Assembly (NCBI GenBank): GCA_945873925.1
Contig: CAMCES010000002.1
Location: 1-64,000, forward strand
DNA: 64,000 nt
Origin: Bordetella parapertussis
Lineage (GTDB): Bacteria > Pseudomonadota > Gammaproteobacteria > Burkholderiales > Burkholderiaceae_C
Direction of reading: 5' to 3'
Below the pieces are notes generated by a model. It made no database searches. It worked only from the letters and a program-made list of their open reading frames with translations, and was not told where the DNA came from. Each line of letters begins with the position of its first letter. The stretch's first letter is position 1. The position numbers and the translations under genes were made by a program. Positions 41,640 through 51,143 of this stretch are shown in pieces.

Positions 41640-44351
41640 ATGTCTGCTGCACCCGACACACCTCGAACATTTGCAGTCAACGATACCGACAGTCTGGAAA
41701 CCCGGGAATGGATGGACGCGCTGTCTGCCGTCATTTCATCCGAAGGCCCAGAGCGTGCGCATTTCTTGTTGGAACAGCTGCTTGAACACGCCAGAGAAAA
41801 CAGCATTGACATGCCTTTCTCTGCCAATACTGGCTATGTGAACACACTTGAGCCAGACCAGGAAGAGCGGTGTCCGGGAAACATTGAAATTGAAGAACGT
41901 TTGCGGGCCTATATGCGCTGGAACGCCATGGCCATGGTGGTCAAGGCGAATCGCCACAACCCAGCCGATGGTGGCGATTTGGGTGGGCACATTGGCTCGT
42001 TTGCGTCCTTGGCTCACATGTTCGGCGCTGGCTTTAACCATTTTTGGCATGCCGAAAGCGAAAACCATGGCGGCGATCTGCTCTACATCCAAGGCCATGT
42101 CTCTCCGGGTGTCTATGCCCGCGCTTACCTGGAAGGAAGATTGACAGAAGAGCAGTTGCTCCACTTTCGCCAAGAGGTAGACGGCAAAGGCCTCTCGAGC
42201 TATCCGCATCCCAAACTCATGCCCGAGTTTTGGCAATTCCCGACGGTGTCTATGGGCCTGGGCCCATTGATGGCAATCTATCAAGCGCGCTTTTTAAAGT
42301 ATTTGCATGCCCGTGGCATTGCCGACACCGAGAACCGCAAGGTCTGGGTGTTTTGCGGTGACGGTGAGATGGATGAGGTTGAATCCATGGGCGCCATCGG
42401 CTTGGCCGCGCGCGAGAAATTGGACAACCTGGTCTTTGTGATCAATTGCAATTTGCAGCGCTTGGACGGTCCGGTGCGCGGTAATGGCAAGATCATTCAA
42501 GAACTCGAGGGGGAGTTTCGAGGCGCCGGTTGGAACGTCATCAAATTGATTTGGGGCAGCAACTGGGACCCATTGATCGCCAGAGACAAAGACGGCGCTT
42601 TGCGTCGTATCATGATGGAGACCTTGGACGGCGACTACCAAGCCTTCAAGGCCATCGACGGCGCTTATGTGCGCAAGCATTTCTTCGGTCGCGACCCACG
42701 CACCTTGGAGATGGTGGCCAAGATGAGTGACGACGATATTTGGAACCTGCGTCGCGGCGGACATGACCCGCAAAAGGTCTATGCCGCTTATGCGGCTGCG
42801 GTGAAACACAAGGGCCAACCCACGGTGCTGTTGATCAAAACCGTCAAGGGTTTTGGCATGGGCAGTGCGGGCGAAGGCAAGAACACGGTTCACCAAACCA
42901 AAAAGCTCACGGACGAAGACATCAAAACCTTCCGTGACCGCTTCAACATTCCCATTCCAGACAGCGAGTTGTCCAAACTGCCTTTTTACAAACCGGCAGA
43001 TGACACGCCAGAGATGCAGTACTTGCATGAGCGCCGCAAGGCCTTGGGCGGCTATCTGCCACACCGGCGCACCAAAGCAGAGGAGCAGTTCACCGTGCCG
43101 TCGCTCGATGTGTTCAAGGCGGTCACCGAGGCCACGGTGGAGGGCAGAGAAATTTCCACCACCCAAGCCTATGTTCGCTTCCTGACCCAGTTGCTGCGAG
43201 ACCAAGCCTTGGGGCCCCGTGTGGTTCCGATTTTGGTCGACGAAGCTCGTACCTTTGGCATGGAAGGCTTGTTCCGCCAGGTGGGTATTTACAACCCAGA
43301 TGGACAACAGTACACGCCAGTCGACAAAGACCAGGTGATGTATTACAAGGAAGACAAAGCCGGTCAAATTTTGCAAGAGGGCATCAACGAAGCCGGCGGC
43401 ATGAGCAGTTGGATCGCGGCGGCGACCTCTTACTCGACCAACAACCGGATCATGATCCCGTTCTACGTGTACTACTCGATGTTTGGCTTCCAGCGCGTTG
43501 GCGACTTGGCCTGGGCCGCTGGCGATATGCAGGCGCGTGGTTTCTTGTTGGGTGGCACCTCTGGGCGCACCACTTTGAACGGCGAGGGCTTGCAGCATGA
43601 AGATGGGCACAGCCACATCCTGGCAGGCACCATTCCTAATTGCATCAGTTACGACCCGACCTTTGCCCACGAGGTGGCGGTCATCATGCAGCACGGTTTG
43701 AAGCGCATGGTGGAGAAGCAAGACAACGTCTTTTACTACCTGACCTTGTTGAATGAAAACTACGCCATGCCTGGCTTGACACCAGGCACAGAGGCACAAA
43801 TCATCAAAGGCATGTATTTGTTGCAACCTGCTGAAGGCGCGAAAAAACTGCCCCGCGTCAACCTGCTGGGTTCGGGCACCATCTTGCGTGAGTCGATCGC
43901 TGCCAGAGACTTGTTGGCCAGCGATTGGGCCGTGGCTGCCAACGTGTGGAGCTGCCCCAGCTTCAACGAGTTGGCACGCGATGGCGCGCAAGCCGAGCGC
44001 TGGAACCTGTTGCATCCCACCGAAGAGGCGCAACAGTCGTTTGTGGCCCAACAACTGACGCCCCATGACGGCCCGGTGGTTGCCTCCACCGACTACATGA
44101 AGGCCTATGCCGAGCAAATTCGCGCCTACATTCCTTCCGGTCGGGTCTACAAAGTGTTGGGAACCGATGGTTTTGGGCGCAGCGATTTCCGCTACAAATT
44201 GCGCGAGCACTTTGAGATCAATCGCCATTACATTGTGGTGGCAGCCCTCAAGGCCTTGAGCGAAGAGGGCAAGGTCCCGGTCGATACCGTGGCCAAAGCG
44301 ATCCATCACTACAAACTGCAAGCGGACAAAATCAATCCGCTCAACGCTTGA
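41640..44351 (+). CDS. aceE: pyruvate dehydrogenase E1 component, homodimeric
   Basis: 903 residues from ATG 41640, fixed by AAGGAG seven bases upstream. It decarboxylates pyruvate with thiamine diphosphate and acetylates the lipoyl group of E2. The TPP motif GDGEMDEVES and following NCNLQRLDGPVRGNG are present, as are the transketolase-like middle and C-terminal domains. It is first of the aceE-aceF-lpdA operon (15 bases to aceF). Compared with the paralogue at 13881-16505 it is about 29 residues longer, mostly at the N-terminus, which in E. coli binds E2. Confidence 0.96.
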   Translation: MSAAPDTPRTFAVNDTDSLETREWMDALSAVISSEGPERAHFLLEQLLEHARENSIDMPFSANTGYVNTLEPDQEERCPGNIEIEERLRAYMRWNAMAMVVKANRHNPADGGDLGGHIGSFASLAHMFGAGFNHFWHAESENHGGDLLYIQGHVSPGVYARAYLEGRLTEEQLLHFRQEVDGKGLSSYPHPKLMPEFWQFPTVSMGLGPLMAIYQARFLKYLHARGIADTENRKVWVFCGDGEMDEVESMGAIGLAAREKLDNLVFVINCNLQRLDGPVRGNGKIIQELEGEFRGAGWNVIKLIWGSNWDPLIARDKDGALRRIMMETLDGDYQAFKAIDGAYVRKHFFGRDPRTLEMVAKMSDDDIWNLRRGGHDPQKVYAAYAAAVKHKGQPTVLLIKTVKGFGMGSAGEGKNTVHQTKKLTDEDIKTFRDRFNIPIPDSELSKLPFYKPADDTPEMQYLHERRKALGGYLPHRRTKAEEQFTVPSLDVFKAVTEATVEGREISTTQAYVRFLTQLLRDQALGPRVVPILVDEARTFGMEGLFRQVGIYNPDGQQYTPVDKDQVMYYKEDKAGQILQEGINEAGGMSSWIAAATSYSTNNRIMIPFYVYYSMFGFQRVGDLAWAAGDMQARGFLLGGTSGRTTLNGEGLQHEDGHSHILAGTIPNCISYDPTFAHEVAVIMQHGLKRMVEKQDNVFYYLTLLNENYAMPGLTPGTEAQIIKGMYLLQPAEGAKKLPRVNLLGSGTILRESIAARDLLASDWAVAANVWSCPSFNELARDGAQAERWNLLHPTEEAQQSFVAQQLTPHDGPVVASTDYMKAYAEQIRAYIPSGRVYKVLGTDGFGRSDFRYKLREHFEINRHYIVVAALKALSEEGKVPVDTVAKAIHHYKLQADKINPLNA

Positions 44352-44366
44352 TCCAGGGAGACACAA

Positions 44367-45668
44367 ATGGCAACAGTGGAAGTGAAAGTCCCTGACATTG
44401 GCGACTTCGATGAAGTGGCGGTGATTGAGTTGTTGGTGAAAGTGGGCGACAAGGTGCGTCCCGAGCAGTCCTTGATCACGGTCGAGTCTGACAAGGCGTC
44501 GATGGAAATCCCATCCTCGCATGCCGGTGTGATCACCGAGATGTTGGTGAAGTTGGGCGACAAGGTCAAGCAAGGCTCATCGATCGTGAAGTTGGATGCA
44601 GGCGAAGTCGAAGTCACCGCAGCAGCTGCGCCTTCACCTGCCGCAGCAGCTGCGCCTTCACCTGCCGCTTCGTCGCCAGCACCGGTTGCTGCAGCACCTT
44701 TGCCGGCTGTGCCTCATCAACCCACGATGGCCTCCTCGGGTGAATTGCCGCATGCGTCACCCTCGATACGCAAGTTTGCCCGTGAGCTGGGCGTGCCGTT
44801 GACGGAAGTCAAGGGCAGCGGACCCAAAGGGCGCATCGGTCTCGAAGACATCCATGCGTTCAGTCGTGCGGTCATGGCAGGCGACACCCGAACCCAAGCG
44901 CAATCGGCTAAAGCACCTGCGGGCGACGGCGCTGGCCTGGGTTTGATTCCTTGGCCCAAGGTTGACTTCGCTAAATTTGGCCCGATTGAGCACAAAGAAC
45001 TGGGTCGGATTCAAAAAATCAGCGGTGCCAATTTGTTGCGCAACGCGGTGATGATCCCGTCCGTCACCAACCATGACGATGCCGACATCACTGAGCTGGA
45101 GGCTTTCCGTCTGCTGACCAACCGAGAACACGAGAAATCAGGTGTCAAGGTCACCATGTTGGCCTTTTTGATCAAAGCTTGCGTCGCGGCCTTGCAAAAG
45201 TATCCGCAATTCAACAGTTCCCTCGATGGCGACACGCTGGTTTACAAGCGCTATTGGCACATCGGTTTTGCTGCTGACACGCCCAACGGCTTGATGGTGC
45301 CGGTACTCAAAGATGCCGATCAAAAAGGCATTTTGCAAATCAGCGCCGAGATGAGTGAGCTTGCGAAAAAAGCCCGTGAGGGCAAACTCAGCCCTGCTGA
45401 AATGTCCGGTGCGACCTTCACCATTTCCAGCTTGGGCGGCATTGGCGGGCGCTATTTCACACCCATCATCAACGCGCCTGAAGTGGCGATTTTGGGCGTG
45501 TGCCGCAGCAACATGGAGCCAGTTTGGGACGGTAAAGCATTCGAGCCGCGCCTGATGCTGCCCCTATCCCTGACCTGGGACCACCGCGTGATCGACGGTG
45601 CAGCAGCAGCTCGCTTCAATGCCTACCTCGGACAGGTGTTGGCCGATTTCCGCCGCGTCATGCTCTAA
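44367..45668 (+). CDS. aceF: dihydrolipoamide acetyltransferase (PDH E2) with a single lipoyl domain
   Basis: 433 residues. One lipoyl domain at residues 1-~75 (lipoyl lysine Lys43 in ESDKAS), an Ala/Pro-rich hinge, an E3/E1-binding domain (~130-165, ASPSIRKFARELGVPL) and a catalytic domain with TWDHRVIDGAAAARF near the end. It transfers acetyl to CoA. Many betaproteobacterial AceF proteins carry two lipoyl domains, so one is the minimum. The hinge holds a perfect 24-base tandem duplication (44617-44664). Confidence 0.95.
   Translation: MATVEVKVPDIGDFDEVAVIELLVKVGDKVRPEQSLITVESDKASMEIPSSHAGVITEMLVKLGDKVKQGSSIVKLDAGEVEVTAAAAPSPAAAAAPSPAASSPAPVAAAPLPAVPHQPTMASSGELPHASPSIRKFARELGVPLTEVKGSGPKGRIGLEDIHAFSRAVMAGDTRTQAQSAKAPAGDGAGLGLIPWPKVDFAKFGPIEHKELGRIQKISGANLLRNAVMIPSVTNHDDADITELEAFRLLTNREHEKSGVKVTMLAFLIKACVAALQKYPQFNSSLDGDTLVYKRYWHIGFAADTPNGLMVPVLKDADQKGILQISAEMSELAKKAREGKLSPAEMSGATFTISSLGGIGGRYFTPIINAPEVAILGVCRSNMEPVWDGKAFEPRLMLPLSLTWDHRVIDGAAAARFNAYLGQVLADFRRVML
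44617..44664 (+). repeat. perfect 24-base tandem duplication in the aceF hinge
   Basis: Bases 44617-44640 are repeated exactly at 44641-44664. It encodes two copies of an eight-residue Ala/Pro/Ser unit in the flexible hinge between the lipoyl and binding domains. In-frame, so only hinge length changes. Confidence 0.9.
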
Positions 45669-45718
45669 ACCATGGGGCCCTGCATGCACTTGCAGCCCCG
45701 CACTGATGGATTAACAAA

Positions 45719-47497
45719 ATGGCTCAAACAGACATTCAAATTCCCGACATCGGCGACTTCGACGAAGTGGCTGTCATCGAATTGTTGGTGAAGGTGGGCG
45801 ACACGGTCGCGGTTGACCAAAGCTTGATCACCGTGGAGAGCGACAAAGCATCCATGGAAATCCCTTCTTCCCATGCCGGTGTCGTCACCGCATTTCAAGT
45901 GAAGCTGGGCGACAAGGTCAAGCAAGGCTCGGTCATTTTGTCGGTGGAAGCTGCTGCTCCCAGCCCGACCGCCACTGCGGCAGCAGCGCCCGTTGCTGAT
46001 CATTCAGCCAGCAGCTTTTCCGGTGCAGTGGATGTGCAGTGTGATTTGTTGGTCTTGGGTGGTGGCCCTGGTGGCTACAGCGCGGCATTCCGCGCCGCCG
46101 ATTTAGGTCTCAACGTGGTCATCGTCGAACGCTATGCCCAATTGGGCGGTGTTTGTTTGAATGTGGGTTGCATCCCGTCCAAAGCCTTGCTGCATGTGGC
46201 TGCTGTGATGGACGAGGTGAGCCACCTCAGCAGCTTAGGTGTGGATTTTGGCAAGCCCAAGGTCAACATTGACATGCTGCGTGGCCACAAAGAGAAAGTC
46301 ATCGGCAAGCTCACGGGCGGTTTGGCTGCCATGGCCAAGATGCGCAAGGTCACGGTGTTGCGCGGCTATGGGGTTTTCATGGGCAGCCACCATGTGGCGG
46401 TGGAAGAAACCACGGGGAGCGCACAAGACAAAACCGGTAACAGCAAAGTGGTGAGCTTCAAAAACTGCATCATTGCCGCCGGCAGCCAAGCCGTGCATTT
46501 GCCGTTCATGCCGGACGATCCCCGCGTGGTTGACAGCACTGGTGCACTGCAATTGACCAAGCTGCCCAAGCGCATGTTGGTGCTGGGCGGCGGCATCATT
46601 GGCTTGGAAATGGGCACGGTCTACAGCACGCTGGGCGCACGCCTGGATGTGGTGGAAATGACTGACGGCTTGATGCAAGGCGCTGACCGTGACTTGGTGA
46701 AGATTTGGCAGAAGATGAATGCACCGCGTTTTGACAACATCATGTTGAAAACCAAAACCGTGTCTGCACGCGCCACCGCTAAAGGGATTGAAGTGACTTT
46801 TGAAGGCGAGGGCGCCCCGGCTCCGCAGGTCTATGACTTGGTGTTGCAAGCCGTGGGCCGAACACCCAACGGCAAAAAAATGGCTGCGGATAAAGCAGGC
46901 GTGGAGGTCACAGAACGCGGCTTCATCAACGTCGACATCCAGATGCGCACCAACGTGCCGCACATCTTCGCCATTGGCGATATCGTGGGGCAGCCCATGC
47001 TCGCGCACAAGGCGGTGCACGAAGGCCATGTCGCGGCCGAAGTCATTGCGGGCGAGCTGCAAGGCAAGCACGAATTAGCCTCTGCGGCATTCAATGCGCG
47101 TGTGATTCCCAGCGTGGCCTACACCGACCCGGAAGTGGCATGGGTGGGCTTGACTGAAGACCAAGCCAGAGCGCAAGGCATCAAGGTGAAAAAAGGCTTG
47201 TTCCCCTGGGCGGCGTCGGGTCGCGCCATTGCCAACGGGCGCGACGAAGGAGTGACCAAACTGCTTTTTGACGACAGCCCACAGGCGCACGGCCACGGCA
47301 AGATTTTGGGCGGTGGCATGGTCGGCACCCACGCGGGTGACATGATCGGTGAAGTGGCCTTGGCCATCGAGATGGGCGCAGACGCCGTGGATATCGGCAA
47401 GACCATTCATCCGCACCCGACGTTGGGTGAGAGCATTGGCATGGCGGCCGAGGTAGCGCACGGCAGTTGCACGGACCTGCCCCCTGCAAGACGGTGA
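45719..47497 (+). CDS. lpdA: dihydrolipoamide dehydrogenase (PDH E3) with an N-terminal lipoyl domain
   Basis: 592 residues. An N-terminal lipoyl domain (lipoyl lysine Lys43, ESDKAS) nearly identical to that of AceF is joined by an Ala/Pro linker to a flavin E3 with FAD motif VLGGGPGGYSAAFRAA, redox pair GGVCLNVGCIPSK and NAD motif VLGGGIIGLEMGTVY. It re-oxidises the lipoyl groups with NAD. Fused lipoyl-E3 proteins are known in Neisseria and relatives. A hairpin without T-run (45674-45699) lies between aceF and this gene. The second E3 at 59738 lacks the lipoyl domain. Confidence 0.95.
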   Translation: MAQTDIQIPDIGDFDEVAVIELLVKVGDTVAVDQSLITVESDKASMEIPSSHAGVVTAFQVKLGDKVKQGSVILSVEAAAPSPTATAAAAPVADHSASSFSGAVDVQCDLLVLGGGPGGYSAAFRAADLGLNVVIVERYAQLGGVCLNVGCIPSKALLHVAAVMDEVSHLSSLGVDFGKPKVNIDMLRGHKEKVIGKLTGGLAAMAKMRKVTVLRGYGVFMGSHHVAVEETTGSAQDKTGNSKVVSFKNCIIAAGSQAVHLPFMPDDPRVVDSTGALQLTKLPKRMLVLGGGIIGLEMGTVYSTLGARLDVVEMTDGLMQGADRDLVKIWQKMNAPRFDNIMLKTKTVSARATAKGIEVTFEGEGAPAPQVYDLVLQAVGRTPNGKKMAADKAGVEVTERGFINVDIQMRTNVPHIFAIGDIVGQPMLAHKAVHEGHVAAEVIAGELQGKHELASAAFNARVIPSVAYTDPEVAWVGLTEDQARAQGIKVKKGLFPWAASGRAIANGRDEGVTKLLFDDSPQAHGHGKILGGGMVGTHAGDMIGEVALAIEMGADAVDIGKTIHPHPTLGESIGMAAEVAHGSCTDLPPARR

Positions 47498-47562
47498 TCA
47501 CCCACCTGTTACACCCACCAAGGCCGCAACATGGCGGGTAAAGGCGCGTTGGAGCGTTTGTC

Positions 47563-48183
47563 ATGATGCCACTTCTCTACACCTACCGCCGTTGTCCTTA
47601 CGCCATGCGCGCCCGCATGGCCCTGCGTCAAGCAGGTGTGGTGTACCAAGGGCTGGAGGTGTCGTTGCGAGACAAATCTCCCGCCATGTTGGCTGTTTCA
47701 CCCAAAGGCACCGTGCCGGTGCTGGTGTTGCCCTCTGCTGAAGTACTCGAGCAAAGCCTGGACATCATGCGATGGGCTTTTGACCAATCGGGCGATGCAG
47801 AGGGCTGGTGGGCGAGGGCGCAATCGCCAGACAACCTGGCCTTGCAACAGGCGTGTGACGGTCCGTTTAAACACCACCTGGATCGTTACAAATACCCGCA
47901 GCGCTTTGCCGATTCGCTGACCCGGGAACAACACTTTCAGCATGCCGTGGCCGCACTGCTGGAACCCCTGGAACCATACCTGCAAAGCCAGCCCCAACTG
48001 GGGGGTGTCAGTCCCTGCGCCGCAGACATTGGTATTTTCCCGTTTGTGCGCCAGTTCGCCGCCGTGGACGCAGCTTTGTTTGAAAGCTTGTCGTTGCCAG
48101 CGGTGAAGGCCTGGCTGGCAGGATGGTTGGTCAGCGGTTTGTTCGATGAGGTGATGCGCAAAACAGCAACACCAGCGGGCTGA
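47563..48183 (+). CDS. glutathione S-transferase family protein
   Basis: 206 residues. An N-terminal thioredoxin-fold domain with RRCPYAMRARMAL (a glutaredoxin-like CPYA site) and the cis-proline motif KGTVPVLVL, then an all-helical C-terminal domain. GGAG lies 8 bases upstream. The CPY site suggests thiol-disulfide or glutathionylation activity more than classical conjugation. Substrate unknown. Confidence 0.85.
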   Translation: MMPLLYTYRRCPYAMRARMALRQAGVVYQGLEVSLRDKSPAMLAVSPKGTVPVLVLPSAEVLEQSLDIMRWAFDQSGDAEGWWARAQSPDNLALQQACDGPFKHHLDRYKYPQRFADSLTREQHFQHAVAALLEPLEPYLQSQPQLGGVSPCAADIGIFPFVRQFAAVDAALFESLSLPAVKAWLAGWLVSGLFDEVMRKTATPAG

Positions 48184-48198
48184 GGCCTTGCCTGCACT

Positions 48199-49131
48199 TC
48201 AGTGCTTGGGTTTCCCGCACTGCTTGGCCGGAGCACCTTTTGATTTGCGCTCAATCCTTTCCGCGTCTGTCCTTTTGCCCTCAGCCAGCCATATAGCGAA
48301 CTCTTGGGGCGTCTCCAAGGTGATGCGACCCAGTGCATTGCTTCGGAAGTCATGGATCACGATGTGTGCGGCTTTGGTGGTGTTGATCCGCCCACCGCTT
48401 TGCACCGCACCTCGGCTGCGAGCCACTGCCTCCAACATGGTCTCCTCCATGAGTGAGGATGGGTCGCTGACCTTATAGCGCTTTGCCAGTGCTGCAGGGT
48501 AATGGGCGATCAAGTAGCGCAGCAGTTCAAGGGCAACTTCCTCATCGTCAAATGCGTTGATGCCGATGGCGCCACTGGCGGCCAGGTTGAAACCGCTTTG
48601 GGTCACGATGATGCGAGGCCACAAGACACCTGGCGTGTCATAAAGGTAAAAGTCATCTGCCAAAGCGATGCGCTGTTCGGTTTTCGTGACGCCTGCCTCG
48701 TCCCCGGTTTTGGCTGCGCGTTTGCCTTTGAGGGTGTTGATCAAGGTGGACTTGCCGACGTTGGGAATGCCGCAAATCAGTACCCGCATCGGTTTGACCA
48801 TGCCGCCGCGCAAGGGGGCAAGCTGATGGCATGCCTCCATCAAGGCTTTGGCGGGCGAGACCATGCTGGTGTCCAAGCCGATGGCGCGCACCGCGGTCAT
48901 GGCGTTGTAATGGGCTAGCCAGATGCGGGTGCGCTCTGGGTCGGCCAAGTCTTGTTTGCTCAGCACTTTCAAAGCGGGTTTGCCTTGAATGAGTTCAGCC
49001 AACATCGGGTTGGCGCTCGATCCTGGCAGCCGGGAATCTAGCATTTCAATGACCACGTCAATGTTTTTGATACGCTCGCCTATGGCTTTGCGCGTCAGGT
49101 GCATATGACCAGGAAACCATTGGATTGCCAT
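48199..49131 (-). CDS. YlqF/RbgA-family ribosome-assembly GTPase
   Basis: 310 residues from ATG 49131, where MAIQWFPGHMHLTRKAI matches the family start. It is a circularly permuted GTPase: G4 (SKQDLAD) precedes G1 (GIPNVGKST) and G3 (DTPGVLWP). Family members (RbgA in Bacillus) help mature the large ribosomal subunit. The Lys/Arg-rich tail (RTDAERIERKSKGAPAKQ) may bind RNA. Alternative upstream starts (to 49323) add non-conserved sequence and were not used. Confidence 0.92.
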   Translation of the reverse strand: MAIQWFPGHMHLTRKAIGERIKNIDVVIEMLDSRLPGSSANPMLAELIQGKPALKVLSKQDLADPERTRIWLAHYNAMTAVRAIGLDTSMVSPAKALMEACHQLAPLRGGMVKPMRVLICGIPNVGKSTLINTLKGKRAAKTGDEAGVTKTEQRIALADDFYLYDTPGVLWPRIIVTQSGFNLAASGAIGINAFDDEEVALELLRYLIAHYPAALAKRYKVSDPSSLMEETMLEAVARSRGAVQSGGRINTTKAAHIVIHDFRSNALGRITLETPQEFAIWLAEGKRTDAERIERKSKGAPAKQCGKPKH

Positions 49132-49203
49132 TGAAAAACCAACTTGATGTGTATGTGGACATTGTCCGACAGATTCCATGCTCGACCGATCTTGCCAAAG
49201 CAT

Positions 49204-49237
49204 AAAAAAAGCCGTCCACCCGATGGCGAACGGCTTT
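49204..49237 (-). terminator. intrinsic terminator after the YceI gene pair
   Basis: On the minus strand AAAGCCGT (49237-49230) pairs with ACGGCTTT (49215-49208) across a 14-base loop that can itself pair (CCA/TGG), followed by a run of T (49210-49204). It lies 16 bases after the YceI gene at 49254 and ends the cytochrome b561/YceI operon. Confidence 0.85.
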
Positions 49238-49253
49238 ATGGAGAAGCGTGTGT

Positions 49254-49826
49254 TTATTGCTTGATGGCTTCTACCTGGATCAACAATTTGACTTTGTCTG
49301 GAATACCAAAGTCGATGCCCCATTTCATACCCCAGTCGCTGCGCATGATGGTGGTTTCAAAGTCGCCGCCGCAGACTTCACGCTTGAGTCTGGGATGTTC
49401 ATAGCAGTTGAAGTTGGTGGCCTTCAACATCACAGGCAAGGTTTTGCCCAGCATGGTCAGGCTGCCAGCCACTTCAGAGATTTTGTCTCCGTTGAAGCTG
49501 AATTTATCTGCCGAAAAGGTCATGGTGGGGTGGACTGGCGCATCAAAAAAGTCAGACTTTTTCAAGTGGGCGTTGAAGGCTTCGGTGCCGGTGTTGATGG
49601 AATCGGCTTGGATGGTCAGGTTGACAGAACCGGTTTTGGCGGCGCGGTCAAATTGAACAACGCCTTCTTTTTTATCAAAGCGGCCACGGTTGGTGGATGT
49701 GCCAAAGTGAGTGACCTCAAAGGTCACAAAGGTGTGTGTGGGATCGATGTTGTAGGTGGCCGCTTGAGCGGTGGTAACTGCAACGGCTGTGATCGCCAAA
49801 ACGGCTGCAACAAGTTGTCTGCGCAT
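49254..49826 (-). CDS. YceI-family periplasmic lipid-binding protein
   Basis: 190 residues; AAAGGAG sits upstream of the ATG. Signal peptide (cleavage near AQA), then a lipocalin-like beta-barrel with the opening ATYNIDPTHTFVTFEVTHFG and closing GMKWGIDFGIPDKVKLLIQVEA typical of YceI. These proteins bind isoprenoid lipids such as ubiquinone precursors. It is the last gene after cytochrome b561 and a second YceI protein. Confidence 0.92.
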   Translation of the reverse strand: MRRQLVAAVLAITAVAVTTAQAATYNIDPTHTFVTFEVTHFGTSTNRGRFDKKEGVVQFDRAAKTGSVNLTIQADSINTGTEAFNAHLKKSDFFDAPVHPTMTFSADKFSFNGDKISEVAGSLTMLGKTLPVMLKATNFNCYEHPRLKREVCGGDFETTIMRSDWGMKWGIDFGIPDKVKLLIQVEAIKQ

Positions 49827-49862
49827 GAAATCTCCTTTGGATACGGGGTGAGTTGAAAAAAA

Positions 49863-50435
49863 CTAAAGCTTGCCGACACCGGTTAAGGCGAATTTGAATT
49901 TCACCTGGACTTCGTCAGCCACCAGGGAAGTGTCTGACCATTCGTTGTCGCCAATTTTGAAAACCAGTCGTTTGAGTGTGAAGGCGCCGGTGGCTGTGGT
50001 GTTGGGGCCAGCCTGGGTCAGTACCACGGGCACCACCACCTCCTGGGAAACGCCTTTGATGGTCAGTTTGCCAGCCACCTCGAATTTGCCAGCCCCCATG
50101 GCTTTGATGGACCCGGACTGGAAAGTGGCTTGGGCAAATCGGGCTGTATTGAACCAATCCGCCTTGGGCAGTTCCGCGTCGGTTTCTTTCACGCCAAGGG
50201 TCGCACTGGCCATGTCAACCGTGAAGGCGATTTTGCCAGCGGCAGGTTTTGCTGGGTCGAAAGCAATTTGAGCGTCAAATTTGTTGAAACGGCCTTCGAC
50301 AGGCACGCCCATCTGCTTGCTGACAAACACCATCTCGCTTTGAGCGGGCGCGAGTTTTTGCTGGGCAATGGCGCAGGTGCTGACCATCCCCAGCAAAGAG
50401 GAAAACAAAAACAGGGCAATGCGTTCGAGGTTCAT
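49863..50435 (-). CDS. YceI-family periplasmic protein, second copy
   Basis: 190 residues from ATG 50435. Signal peptide (near CAIAQ) and a YceI domain (SEMVFVSKQMGVPVEGRFNKFD ... DEVQVKFKFALTGVG) that is clearly diverged from its neighbour, lacking the WGIDFG end. Start overlaps the stop of the cytochrome b561 gene (ATGA). The pairing of YceI with cytochrome b561 is common and suggests a quinone-linked electron-transfer or lipid-carrying role. Confidence 0.9.
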   Translation of the reverse strand: MNLERIALFLFSSLLGMVSTCAIAQQKLAPAQSEMVFVSKQMGVPVEGRFNKFDAQIAFDPAKPAAGKIAFTVDMASATLGVKETDAELPKADWFNTARFAQATFQSGSIKAMGAGKFEVAGKLTIKGVSQEVVVPVVLTQAGPNTTATGAFTLKRLVFKIGDNEWSDTSLVADEVQVKFKFALTGVGKL

Positions 50436-51010
50436 GTGCTGTCTGGTGTGGATTGGCCGGGCAAGATGCGTTGAATTAAACCGTTCTGGGTGATCCATTG
50501 GTGTTTGATGGCGGCCAGGATATGGATCAGGGCCAAACCCATCATGACAAATGCGCTGATTTCATGCCAGGGCTTGATCAGCTCTGCCAGGGCTTTGTCT
50601 GACGGGACAAAGTCAGGCAGGGGTAAGACACCAAACAAAACAATGGGAAAGCCTGAGGCCGAGCTGTATGCCCAGCCGATCAAGGGTACCAAAAAGAACA
50701 GGGCATAGAGCGCATTATGGATGCCGTGATGCGCCAAGTGCTGCCAACGGGGCATGCCTTGGTCAATCTGGGCAGGCAAGGGGGGGGGTTGGTGGGTCAA
50801 ACGCCATAACAAGCGCAGTGCGGACAACAGCAAAAAAGTCATACCAGCCCATTTGTGCCAGTTGTAGAGTTTCAATTTCAGCGGGGAAAGGGGCAGGTCT
50901 GCCATGTACAAACCCATGCCAAACAAGCCAAACAGCGCCAATGCCAAGAACCAGTGCAAGCCAATGGCAGTGAGGGTATAGCGTTGAACGGCGGCAGAGC
51001 TGGAATCCAT
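50432..51010 (-). CDS. cytochrome b561
   Basis: 192 residues with four membrane spans. Haem-ligand histidines are visible in IGLHWFLAL, NWHKWAGM, HHGIHNALYA and PWHEISAFV, the pattern of bacterial cytochrome b561. It transfers electrons within the membrane, probably from quinol or superoxide. ATG 51010 matches the family start; a TTG at 51067 would lengthen it with a non-membrane piece. It heads the three-gene operon with two YceI genes. Confidence 0.9.
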   Translation of the reverse strand: MDSSSAAVQRYTLTAIGLHWFLALALFGLFGMGLYMADLPLSPLKLKLYNWHKWAGMTFLLLSALRLLWRLTHQPPPLPAQIDQGMPRWQHLAHHGIHNALYALFFLVPLIGWAYSSASGFPIVLFGVLPLPDFVPSDKALAELIKPWHEISAFVMMGLALIHILAAIKHQWITQNGLIQRILPGQSTPDST

Positions 51011-51143
51011 GGGGGAGAGTGTAGGCAGTCTTTGTGCAAAAAGATGAAAGATTTTTGACGTGATCAATCAAAAGGATTGAGCGATGAAGCAGGGGCTGAG
51101 GCAAGACGCAAGGCCTGCATGCGCCGCGAGCCCAGCAAAAGGA

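Noticed and set aside
45674..45699. Terminator between aceF and lpdA
   Set aside because: GGGGC/GCCCC can pair with an inner TGCA stem but no T-run follows, and the genes belong to one complex. At most a processing or stability hairpin.
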